Source of the DNA: Chloroflexota bacterium
GTDB taxonomy: Bacteria > Chloroflexota > Limnocylindria > Limnocylindrales > CSP1-4
Assembly: GCA_021802585.1 (NCBI GenBank)
Contig: JAJZRQ010000015.1
Span: forward strand, 1-39,688
DNA: 39,688 bases
Reading direction: 5' to 3'
Positions 28,102 through 35,532 of this stretch are shown in pieces (the first letter of the stretch is position 1; each line of letters opens with the position of its first letter). Below the pieces are notes generated by a model. That model saw only the letters and a program-made list of their open reading frames with translations. It was not told where the DNA came from and made no database searches. Made by a program: the position numbers and the translations under genes.

Positions 28102-29604
28102 GTGGGCGATCGAGCTCCGGTGCTCGATGAGGAGCGATCCGTCGCGATCCCGGCCGCAGCTCGCAGCGGGGCGCCGCGGTCCGGGGCCGGGGTGCGGGCG
28201 GGCCGGGGCGCCGGGCCGGCGTCCGCGCGCCCGCCCGGGGATCGGGCAGGCCGGGGGGCCCTGCCTGTCCCGCGCGGCGTCCCCCCGCGCCGCGCGACCC
28301 GGCCCGTCCCCGGCCAGCTCCCGCTCCCGCTCGAGGCGCTCCCCGTGCTCCCGCTCGAGCCCGAGTGGCAGGGCCGGCCCCGGCTGTGGGGCCATGCCTA
28401 CCACCCGATGTGCTCGTACCTCGCGAGCTTCCCGGCGGCCCTCGCCCATGGCTTCGTCGCCCGGTACACGCGCCCGGGCGACGTCGTCCTCGACCCGTTC
28501 TCGGGGCGCGGCACGACCCCGCTCCAGGCATGCGCCGAGGGCCGGATCGGCGTCGGCAACGACCTGAGCCCGCTCGCCCATCTCCTCACCGCGGCGAAGG
28601 TCGAGCCGCCGACGGCGCGCGCGCTCGAGGCGCGGCTCGCCGCCCTCCGGATCGCCTGGTCGCGCGAGGCGCCGGCCTGGGACGACCGCGCCGCGGGCCT
28701 CGCGGGCGGAGGCGAGCCCGTGCCGCCCGACGTCGCACTCGCCTTCCATCCGCGAACCCTCGGCCAGGTCCTCTTCGTCCGCAGCAGCCTCCGCCTCGCC
28801 GACCCCGCGGACCGGTTCCTCGCCGCCGCGGTGGCGGGCATCCTCCACGGGCGACGCCCCGGCTACCTCTCGGGGGTGATGCCGAACGTCTTCAGCATGC
28901 CCCCGCGGTACGTCCGCGCCTACGCCGCCCGGACCGGCTTCCGGCCACCCGAGCGCGAGCTGTTCGCGCTTCTCGCGGCGAAGCTCCACCGCCTGGCCCG
29001 CGACGGGCGGCCGTCGGCCCCCGGGATCGCCCTCTTCGGCGACGCGCGCGACGCGGGGGCGCGCGCCCGGGCGGCCCTCCGCGGCCGCGCCCTCCCGGAC
29101 CGTGTCCGCCTCGTCCTCGCGTCGCCGCCCTACCTCCGGGTCGTCAGGTACGGCTCGGCCAACTGGCTTCGGGCGTGGTTCCTCGGCTTCTCCGCGGCGG
29201 CGATCGACGCCTCCCTCGACGCCCACCGGCGCGGCCCGTACGCGGCGTTCCTCCGGGAGGTGCTCGCCGGCCTCCGGCCGGTCCTCGCCGACGATGCGGT
29301 CGTCGCCCTCGTCCTCGGCGACGTGGACGCGGACGGCGGCCGCCCCACCGCCGACGGCCTCCCGATCGGGCTCGCCGACGAGGTGTGGGAGAGCGCCGCC
29401 CGACCTGAGGGGTACCTCCTCGCGGGCGTCGTCCGCGACGAGGTCGCCGCCGCACGAAAGGTGACGAAGCTGTGGGGCGCCGAGGCCGGGCGGGCGACGC
29501 AGGTCGAGCGGATCCTCGTCCTCGCCGTCTCCGAGGTCGGACGCCGACGGGCGATCGCCGGCGCCGCCGTGCCCGTCGACTGGCGCTGGCCGCCGCGGCG
29601 CTGA
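28102..29604 (+). CDS. DNA methyltransferase, beta-class amino type (adenine-N6 or cytosine-N4)
   Basis: [64 protein letters not shown] (SAM motif) and [15 protein letters not shown] (SPPY catalytic motif). GTG start at 28102 after a GGGAGG-like RBS; start uncertain. Confidence 0.85.
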   Translation: MGDRAPVLDEERSVAIPAAARSGAPRSGAGVRAGRGAGPASARPPGDRAGRGALPVPRGVPPRRATRPVPGQLPLPLEALPVLPLEPEWQGRPRLWGHAYHPMCSYLASFPAALAHGFVARYTRPGDVVLDPFSGRGTTPLQACAEGRIGVGNDLSPLAHLLTAAKVEPPTARALEARLAALRIAWSREAPAWDDRAAGLAGGGEPVPPDVALAFHPRTLGQVLFVRSSLRLADPADRFLAAAVAGILHGRRPGYLSGVMPNVFSMPPRYVRAYAARTGFRPPERELFALLAAKLHRLARDGRPSAPGIALFGDARDAGARARAALRGRALPDRVRLVLASPPYLRVVRYGSANWLRAWFLGFSAAAIDASLDAHRRGPYAAFLREVLAGLRPVLADDAVVALVLGDVDADGGRPTADGLPIGLADEVWESAARPEGYLLAGVVRDEVAAARKVTKLWGAEAGRATQVERILVLAVSEVGRRRAIAGAAVPVDWRWPPRR

Positions 29605-29683
29605 CCAGCGGCCGCCGGCGGAGGCACGCCTCCCCGCGCATGGGCTCGGTCGGCGCGGCCGTCGGCTCCGCTACACTCCGGTC

Positions 29684-29911
29684 ATGAAGGCGATGTACCA
29701 CCCGGACGATCTCGCGGCGATGGACCCCCTCGTCCTCATGAAGAATCTCGACCACACCCGGATGACGAGCCGCCGGCTGAGCTACATCCTCCAGCAGCAG
29801 GTCCACCTGTACACGCCGGAGGCGAACCTCCTCCGCGAGAAGATCGACACGTACGTCGAGGCCGAGCGCCAGATCGAGGGCGAGATGGCCCGCCGGCGGA
29901 TCCGCGCCTGA
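29684..29911 (+). CDS. Small hypothetical protein (75 aa)
   Basis: MKAMYHPDDLAAMDPLVLMKNLDHTRMTSRRLSYILQQQVHLYTPEANLLREKIDTYVEAERQIEGEMARRRIRA: balanced, helix-like composition unlike the Arg/Ala-rich antisense ORFs. Confidence 0.65.
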   Translation: MKAMYHPDDLAAMDPLVLMKNLDHTRMTSRRLSYILQQQVHLYTPEANLLREKIDTYVEAERQIEGEMARRRIRA

Positions 29912-29969
29912 GGGTCCCGCTCCGCGCCCGCGGGCCGGGGCACCCAGCCCGATCCGCGCCTGAGGGTCC
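29899..29969 (+). repeat. 19-bp direct repeat spanning the 3' end of the small ORF
   Basis: GATCCGCGCCTGAGGGTCC at 29899-29917 and 29951-29969 (52-bp offset). Confidence 0.9.
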
Positions 29970-29989
29970 GCTCCCCGCCCGGCCGGCCC

Positions 29990-30301
29990 TTACTGGACGA
30001 CCGCGACCGCCGTCGCTCGCGCCCGCTCGCGTCCGCTCGCGCTCGGCCCTCCCGCGGCCCGCTCCTCTGCGATCACGGCGGCCGCGAGGGCCGCGAGGTC
30101 GCGCGTGCCGAAGAGGCTGAACCCGATCCCCCGCTCCTCGAGCTCGGTGAAGCCGTACCCGCGGAAGAGTCCGCGGCTCGCGACCGCCCACATCTCGTCG
30201 TAGAGCTCCGGCCACCCGACCCGCCTGCGGCCGCGGCAGAACCGGACGAATTCCATAGCCTCCGGATCGGCTCCCTCGAGCGCGTGGGCGCGCGAATCCA
30301 T
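29990..30301 (-). CDS. Hypothetical protein (103 aa)
   Basis: MDSRAHALEGADPEAMEFVRFCRGRRRVGWPELYDEMWAVASRGLFRGYGFTELEERGIGFSLFGTRDLAALAAAVIAEE...; SD-like GGGAGGAGAGG upstream. Confidence 0.65.
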   Translation of the reverse strand: MDSRAHALEGADPEAMEFVRFCRGRRRVGWPELYDEMWAVASRGLFRGYGFTELEERGIGFSLFGTRDLAALAAAVIAEERAAGGPSASGRERARATAVAVVQ

Positions 30302-30510
30302 CGATGACCTCTCCTCCCTGCACGCAGCGCGACGCCACGCAGCGCTGCGGCGCCAACCGTGAAGACACCCGGGCCGGCGGTCCCCGCGAGTTCGGGCGGT
30401 CCGACCACTGACCCCCGGGGCGCAATCCCGGTGCCCCGGTCGTCGCCCGCCGTCTCCCCGGCCGGCGACCCCGGAATCCTACGGGCGGCCAGGCGGGGGA
30501 CGGAAGGGCC

Positions 30511-30596
30511 TTGTCCACCAACCGCCCCACCGATTTGTCCACAGGAACGGGTGTTCGGTGGACGGCCCGGCAGCGGCCCGGGAAGTCCGTGGACAG
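30511..30596. promoter_or_regulatory. Cluster of DnaA-box-like 9-mers
   Basis: TTGTCCACC (30511-30519), TTGTCCACA (30535-30543, matches the high-GC DnaA box form), CTGTCCACG on the minus strand (30588-30596). Confidence 0.4.
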
Positions 30597-30639
30597 GAGT
30601 CCCCCGTCGGCCCTTGACAGCCTGCCGGGCCGGGCCGGG

Positions 30640-31719
30640 TCAGCCCGCGGCCCGCAGCTCCACGCCGAGGCCGGGTCGGTCGGAGAGGCGCCAGCGGCAG
30701 TCGTCGCCGAGCTCGAGGCCGGTGAACGGGTCGTCGGCGAGGAGGAGGCAGCCGTCGAGGTCGACCCACTCGGCAAGCGAGGCGACCGCTGCCGACGCCG
30801 CGATCCCGACGCTCGTCTCCTCCATGCAGCCGAGGAACGTCCGGAACCCGAGCTCCCGCGCGCGCGCCAGCATCCGCGCCGCGGCCCCCACCCCGCCGCA
30901 CTTCGCGAGCTTGACGTTCACCCCGTCGACGATCCCGACGAGCGCGTCGAGGTCCTCCACGAGGACGGCGCTCTCGTCGGCGACGATCGGGATCGGCGAG
31001 GCGGCCTGGAGGTCGCGCATCCAGTCGTAGCGGCGCGGCGGGAAGGGCTGCTCGATGAGCTCGACGCCGAGGCGGACGAGCGCAGGGAGGAGAGCTGCCG
31101 CCGACCCGGGCGTCCAGCCCGTGTTCGCGTCGACCCGGATCGGCCCGCCGTAGACGCCCCGCACCGCCTCGAGGGTCGCGAGGTCGGCCGGCCCCCCGAC
31201 CTTGATCTTCAGCGCCGGGAAGCGCCCCGCCCTCCGCGCCCGCTCGGCGACGACCGCCGGCTCGTCGAGGCCGAGCGTGAAGTCCGTCGGGGGGATCTCC
31301 GCGGGGAGCCCGAGGAGCCGGTGGACGGGCACGCCGGTCGCCCTGCCGGCGAGGTCGTGGAGGGCGATGTCGAGGGCGCACTTCGCCGCCCCGTGGCCCC
31401 GGATCGTCGCGTCGAACGCCGTCCCGACCCTGGCCAGGGCGGCCCGCGCCGCGCCCGGGCTCGACGTGTCAAGCGCGGCCGGGTCGACGGCGTCGAGGAG
31501 CGCCTCCATGACGATCGGCATCGTCGCGAGGGTCTCGCCGTAGTACGCGTCCGGGTAGCCTTCGCCGAGGCCGACGAGGCCCGGCAGGCGATCCGAGCGG
31601 AGCTCGACGACCATCGTCGACATCGCAGCTCCCGCTCCGTGCGAGTCCCGGGCGATCCGGAACGGGTCGCGGTACGGGATCCGGAGGACCCGCGTCCGGA
31701 GGTCCCAGCCCGTGCTCAC
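30640..31719 (-). CDS. Dipeptide epimerase / enolase-superfamily racemase (L-Ala-D/L-Glu epimerase-like; DgcA-like)
   Basis: AKCALDIALHDLAGRATGVPVHRLLG, FPALKIKVGG (KxK), IRVDANTGWTPGSA, IPIVADESAVLVEDLDALVGIVDGVNVKLAKCGGV. GTG start overlaps the upstream TGA. Confidence 0.92.
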   Translation of the reverse strand: MSTGWDLRTRVLRIPYRDPFRIARDSHGAGAAMSTMVVELRSDRLPGLVGLGEGYPDAYYGETLATMPIVMEALLDAVDPAALDTSSPGAARAALARVGTAFDATIRGHGAAKCALDIALHDLAGRATGVPVHRLLGLPAEIPPTDFTLGLDEPAVVAERARRAGRFPALKIKVGGPADLATLEAVRGVYGGPIRVDANTGWTPGSAAALLPALVRLGVELIEQPFPPRRYDWMRDLQAASPIPIVADESAVLVEDLDALVGIVDGVNVKLAKCGGVGAAARMLARARELGFRTFLGCMEETSVGIAASAAVASLAEWVDLDGCLLLADDPFTGLELGDDCRWRLSDRPGLGVELRAAG

Positions 31720-32816
31720 CGCCCACCTCCGACCCACGGCAGGGCCTCGACCCCGGCCTTCACCTGCTCCCAGAACGCGGCAGCCCCGAACCGCACCGGG
31801 TCGGCCGCGGGGAGCCCCGTCTCGGCGGCGATCGCCGCGACGGCCCGGCGCGCCTCCGTGTCGTCCCGGCAGCGGGACGTGTTCACGGCAACGCCCACGA
31901 CCCGCGACGGCGCGACGAGCCCGGCGACCTGCTCGTGGAGGTCGATGAACGGGCCCAGCGGGGCGATCGGGAACGATCGGTCCGGGAGGTGGTCGAAGTC
32001 GTGGGCGGCGAGGCCGGCCCGGTGGACGAGGATCATCGCGTGGGGGGTCGCTCCGTGGATGAGCCCGAGCGTCACGGCGCTGTAGGCGGGATGGTCGAGG
32101 CTCCCCTGGCCCTCGACGATCACCCAGTCGCCGAGCCGCTCGCCCTCCTCGACGAGCCACTCGACCGTCCCGTTGAGGAAGTCGCTCACGACCCGGTCGA
32201 CCGCGACGCCCCAGCCGTCGATCATCATCCCGGTCTGGCCGGTGGGGACGAAGGCGACCGAGTCGCCCGCGGCGCGGCCCGCGTTCCGCAGCTCGAGGGC
32301 GACCGACATCTTGCCGATCGCGCAGTCCGTGCCGACCGTGAGGATCACCCGCTTCCCGGCGCCGTGGCGCCGGCCGACGGCGGTCTCGAAGCGCTCGGGC
32401 GGGCGCCGGTAGTCGACGATCCGGGTTCCGTCGATCGCGGCGGCGGCCGAGAGCTCGGGATCGTCCTCGAGGAGCGTGTGGAGCCCCGAGTGGAGCTCGA
32501 GCCCGGCGTCGAGCGCCCCGTGGAGGATCGGCCGCCAGGCGTCGGGGAGGCGGCCGCCGGTGGGGGCGATCCCGACGAGGAGGGTGTCGGGACGCGGCCG
32601 GCCCGGGACGGCGAGGGCCTCCCCGAGGGTCCCCACGATCGGGATGTCGCGGCCGGGGATCCACTCGGCGACGTTCCTGCCGGCGAGGGTCGAGTCGAGG
32701 ACGGCGACGACCTCGTCGCGGCCGTAGCGGATCACCCCGAACGCCGTCTTGCCGGAGTGCGGACCGAACTGCCCCTCGGTGAGGATCACGAGCTGGCGCG
32801 GCGCCTGGGGGTGCAT
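31716..32816 (-). CDS. DUF1611 domain-containing protein (DgcN-like, putative D-glutamate N-acetyltransferase)
   Basis: LVILTEGQFGPHSGKTAFGVIRYGRDEVVAVLDSTLAGRNV, KRVILTVGTDCAIGKMSVALELRNAGR, FVPTGQTGMMIDGWGVAVDRVVSDFLNGTVEWL, IVEGQGSLDHPAYSAVTLGLIHGATPHAMILVHRAG. Confidence 0.92.
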   Translation of the reverse strand: MHPQAPRQLVILTEGQFGPHSGKTAFGVIRYGRDEVVAVLDSTLAGRNVAEWIPGRDIPIVGTLGEALAVPGRPRPDTLLVGIAPTGGRLPDAWRPILHGALDAGLELHSGLHTLLEDDPELSAAAAIDGTRIVDYRRPPERFETAVGRRHGAGKRVILTVGTDCAIGKMSVALELRNAGRAAGDSVAFVPTGQTGMMIDGWGVAVDRVVSDFLNGTVEWLVEEGERLGDWVIVEGQGSLDHPAYSAVTLGLIHGATPHAMILVHRAGLAAHDFDHLPDRSFPIAPLGPFIDLHEQVAGLVAPSRVVGVAVNTSRCRDDTEARRAVAAIAAETGLPAADPVRFGAAAFWEQVKAGVEALPWVGGGR

Positions 32817-32871
32817 CGGTCCTCCAGTCGGGGGCGGCCCGGCGCCCGTCGGACCGGGGCCGGGAAAGGGA

Positions 32872-32899
32872 ACGCCCCCGGGGCGCGGACCGGGGGCGT
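32872..32899 (-). terminator. Terminator downstream of tRNA-Glu
   Basis: ACGCCCCCGG-8 nt-CCGGGGGCGT perfect 10-bp stem, followed on the minus strand by TCCCTTTCCC. Confidence 0.7.
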
Positions 32900-32912
32900 C
32901 GGGTCGTTCGAT

Positions 32913-32989
32913 TGGTACCGCATATCGGATTCGAACCGATGATCTCCGCCTTGAGAGGGCGGTGTCCTGGGCCTCTAGACGAATGCGGC
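32913..32989 (-). tRNA. tRNA-Glu (anticodon CTC)
   Basis: Reverse complement GCCGCATTCGTCTAGAGGCCCAGGACACCGCCCTCTCAAGGCGGAGATCATCGGTTCGAATCCGATATGCGGTACCA; anticodon loop CTCTCAA; encoded CCA. Confidence 0.96.
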
Positions 32990-33110
32990 ACGCGGCCTCC
33001 GGCCGGGCCGGCGGCCGGCGCGGAGCATACCAGAGGGGCCGGCCGCCGGGCAACCGGCGCAGCGGGGCGGATCGCGCGGGCGAGGGGCGACGACGCTGCG
33101 CCCGACGGCT

Positions 33111-34013
33111 CTACAGGCGATGGGCTTCGAGGAACGCGCGCACCCGCTCGGCGACCTGGCGGTGCCCCTCCTCCGAGAGGACGAGGCCGAAGTGCGACGC
33201 GGCCCCGAACTGCTCGTGCTCCGCACCGAGCCACGCCGCGAGCCGCTCGGCGGCGAGGGCCGCGGGGGCGCCGTCGACACCGGAGCCGACGACGAGCGCC
33301 GGGACGCCCCCGAGGAGGTCGGGCCGGACGGCCACCCCCGCGAGGACCGCCGCGCGCGCCCGCCCCGACTCGCGGGGCTTCTGGCCGAGGAGGTGCTGGA
33401 TCCGGAGGATGTCGTCGAGGGTCAGGTCGCGGTTCTCGCGCTGGAGCTTCTCCGGGAGCGTCTCCCACCCGACGAGGGCGCGACCGTAGAGCGGGGGCGT
33501 GTCGCGGACGACGTGGGGCTTCGCCGGCGGGCGCGTCGCGGCCGGCGCCTCGGCGTCGAGGAGGACGAGCCCGGCGACGCGGACGCGCTCGGCGGCCGCC
33601 TTGAGGACGAGGAGCCCGCCCATCCCGTGGCCGACGGCGACGGCGTTCGGCCCGACCCGCTCGAGGCCGGCGACGACGTCCTCGAGGTAGCTCTCGAACG
33701 TGAGCGCCGCCGGGTCGGTCGTGCGGCTCCAGTAGTGGTTCGCGAGGTTGAGCGCGTGGCCCTCCCATCCGCGGCCGGCGAAGTACCGCAGCCAGCGCTC
33801 CCAGAGCCACGAGCCGGCGAGCTCGCCGTGGACGTAGAAGAGCGGGCGGCGGCGCGAGCGGCGCTCGGGAAGCCAGCTCTCGATGTAGAGGCCCCGCTCG
33901 TCGAGCTCGATCTCGTCCTTCCGGACGGGTCGCCCGCCCTGTGGCGCGCCCGACGGGGGGAGCGGCGGGATCTGCGGACGCGGCCAGTCGCGGCCGAGCG
34001 AGTCGTCGTTCAT
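33111..34013 (-). CDS. Alpha/beta hydrolase
   Basis: RPLFYVHGELAGSWLWERWLRYFAGRGWEGHALNLANHYWSR, AVGHGMGGLLVLKAA, VVGSGVDGAPAALAAERLAAWLGAEHEQFGAASHFGLVL. Confidence 0.88.
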   Translation of the reverse strand: MNDDSLGRDWPRPQIPPLPPSGAPQGGRPVRKDEIELDERGLYIESWLPERRSRRRPLFYVHGELAGSWLWERWLRYFAGRGWEGHALNLANHYWSRTTDPAALTFESYLEDVVAGLERVGPNAVAVGHGMGGLLVLKAAAERVRVAGLVLLDAEAPAATRPPAKPHVVRDTPPLYGRALVGWETLPEKLQRENRDLTLDDILRIQHLLGQKPRESGRARAAVLAGVAVRPDLLGGVPALVVGSGVDGAPAALAAERLAAWLGAEHEQFGAASHFGLVLSEEGHRQVAERVRAFLEAHRL

Positions 34014-34014
34014 C

Positions 34015-35337
34015 TCACCCCTCGAGCGGGTTGAGGACGAAGCCGGTGACCGGCTTCGGATAGAAGTACGTGCTCTTCTGGGGCATGACGTCGCCGTCGC
34101 GGGCCACGGCGATGATCTCGGCGACCGGCGTCGCCTCGAGGAGGAACGCGGCGTCGGCGTCGGCGGACCGGCCGTCCACCCAGGCGATCGCCTCGCGGGC
34201 GTCCTTCGTGTACGCGACGCGGCCGCCGGCCGTCGTCCCGGCGCGGTCGATCGCGCAGAGGCGCTCGAGGGCGGCGGCGAGGATCGTCACGTCGAGGCGC
34301 CGCAGGGCCGCGCCGCCCGGCGGCAGGAAGGGCTCGAACGCCGCCCGGCGAGCCGTGAGGACCGCTCCCCCGGCGCGGGTCCAGAGGCCGATCCGCCCGC
34401 GTCCGCCGGGAGGGCCGGCGTCCGGCCCGAAGGCCGCCAGGAGCGCCTCCCGGCCGGCGGGCGCGACGTCGAAGAGCCCCGTCGCGGCCGCCGCCGCGAC
34501 GAGCTCGTCGGCCGCGCCGACGCCACGGGCGACGCGATGCGTCGCCAGGACGAGGGGCGGCTCGGGGCCGGTGCCGACGAAGAGGGCGAGGACGTGCTCG
34601 AAGGCGGGGTCCGCCTCGCCCGTATGCGTCATCCGGCGCTCGTCGCGGTACCGGAGGGCCGTCTCGTAGCGGTGATGGCCGTCGGCGATCGTCACGGGCT
34701 CGCGGCCGGCCGCCTCTCGCAGGCCGGCGACGAGCGAGGCGGTCGGCCCGTCGTCGGGCACCGCCCACATCCTGTGGCGGACCCCGTCGTCGTCGACGAC
34801 GTCGGCGACCGGGGTGCCCTCGACGGCGTCGCCGAGGAGGCGCGCCGCCGCTGCGGTCGGGTCGTCGTAGAGGACCATGACGGCCGAGAAGTTCGCCCCG
34901 GTGGCCCGCATGAGCTTGTAGCGGTCCTCCTTCGGCCCCACGAGCGTCCGCTCGTGGGGCAGGACCCCCGAGCCGGGCCCGAACGCCTCGAGGCGGAGGC
35001 GCCCGTAGAACCCGCGCTGGGCGCGTCGCCGCGACGTCCCCGGGATCGCGAAATCCTGCTCGTAGACGTACAGCGAGGGCCGGCGATCCGCGCGCAGCGT
35101 CCCGTCCGAGCGCCACGCGGCGAACGTCCGCGCCGCCTGGCGATACTTCTCGTCGGGATCGGGCGACCCGCCGTCGACCGGCAGGTCGATCGCCACGACG
35201 TTGCGCGGGTCGCGGGCGGCGAGCTCGGCCCGCCGCGCCGGGGAGATGACGTCGTACGGGGGGGCGATGACGCGACCGAGGTCCGGGACCTCCTCCGGGC
35301 TGTAGCGCAGCGCGCGGAACGCGCGAATCTCGGGCAC
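34015..35337 (-). CDS. DUF1015 family protein
   Basis: VPEIRAFRALRYSPEEVPDLGRVIAPPYDVISPARRAELAARDPRNVVAIDLP, GFYGRLRLEAFGPGSGVLPHERTLVGPKEDRYKLMRATGANFSAVMVLYDD, TIADGHHRYETALRYRDE, PVTGFVLNPLEG. GTG start at 35335-35337. Confidence 0.94.
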   Translation of the reverse strand: MPEIRAFRALRYSPEEVPDLGRVIAPPYDVISPARRAELAARDPRNVVAIDLPVDGGSPDPDEKYRQAARTFAAWRSDGTLRADRRPSLYVYEQDFAIPGTSRRRAQRGFYGRLRLEAFGPGSGVLPHERTLVGPKEDRYKLMRATGANFSAVMVLYDDPTAAAARLLGDAVEGTPVADVVDDDGVRHRMWAVPDDGPTASLVAGLREAAGREPVTIADGHHRYETALRYRDERRMTHTGEADPAFEHVLALFVGTGPEPPLVLATHRVARGVGAADELVAAAAATGLFDVAPAGREALLAAFGPDAGPPGGRGRIGLWTRAGGAVLTARRAAFEPFLPPGGAALRRLDVTILAAALERLCAIDRAGTTAGGRVAYTKDAREAIAWVDGRSADADAAFLLEATPVAEIIAVARDGDVMPQKSTYFYPKPVTGFVLNPLEG

Positions 35338-35532
35338 GCGACCTCCAGGGGCACCCGGCGGTGCAGGGAGCCGGCGCCGCGCAACGCGCGGCGGGACCCG
35401 CCAGAGTGTACCGCGCCGTCGTCGCCCGGCCCCGGGGAGGTCCCCGGCGGGCGGGCCGCGCGGCGAAACTTTCGGGGCCTGTCCGGCGTCTGGAACGCAG
35501 GCCGCCCGATGGGTGGAACGAGAGAGGGTGTC

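Noticed and set aside
30322-30345. ACGCAGCGC direct repeats upstream of the 103-aa gene
   Set aside because: Two short copies (30322-30330 and 30337-30345) in high-GC sequence are plausible by chance; too weak to call a site.
30511-30596. Chromosomal replication origin
   Set aside because: Few boxes, no obvious AT-rich unwinding region and no replication genes nearby; kept only as a DnaA-box-like cluster.
30640-33810. 1056-aa ORF as a fusion protein
   Set aside because: Only the last about 360 residues match the epimerase family; the rest overlaps DUF1611, tRNA-Glu and a hydrolase in other frames.
34537-35508. N-terminal part of the 1174-aa ORF as coding sequence
   Set aside because: It is antisense to DUF1015. 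The real gene starts near 35533, where a signal peptide and an SD sequence occur.
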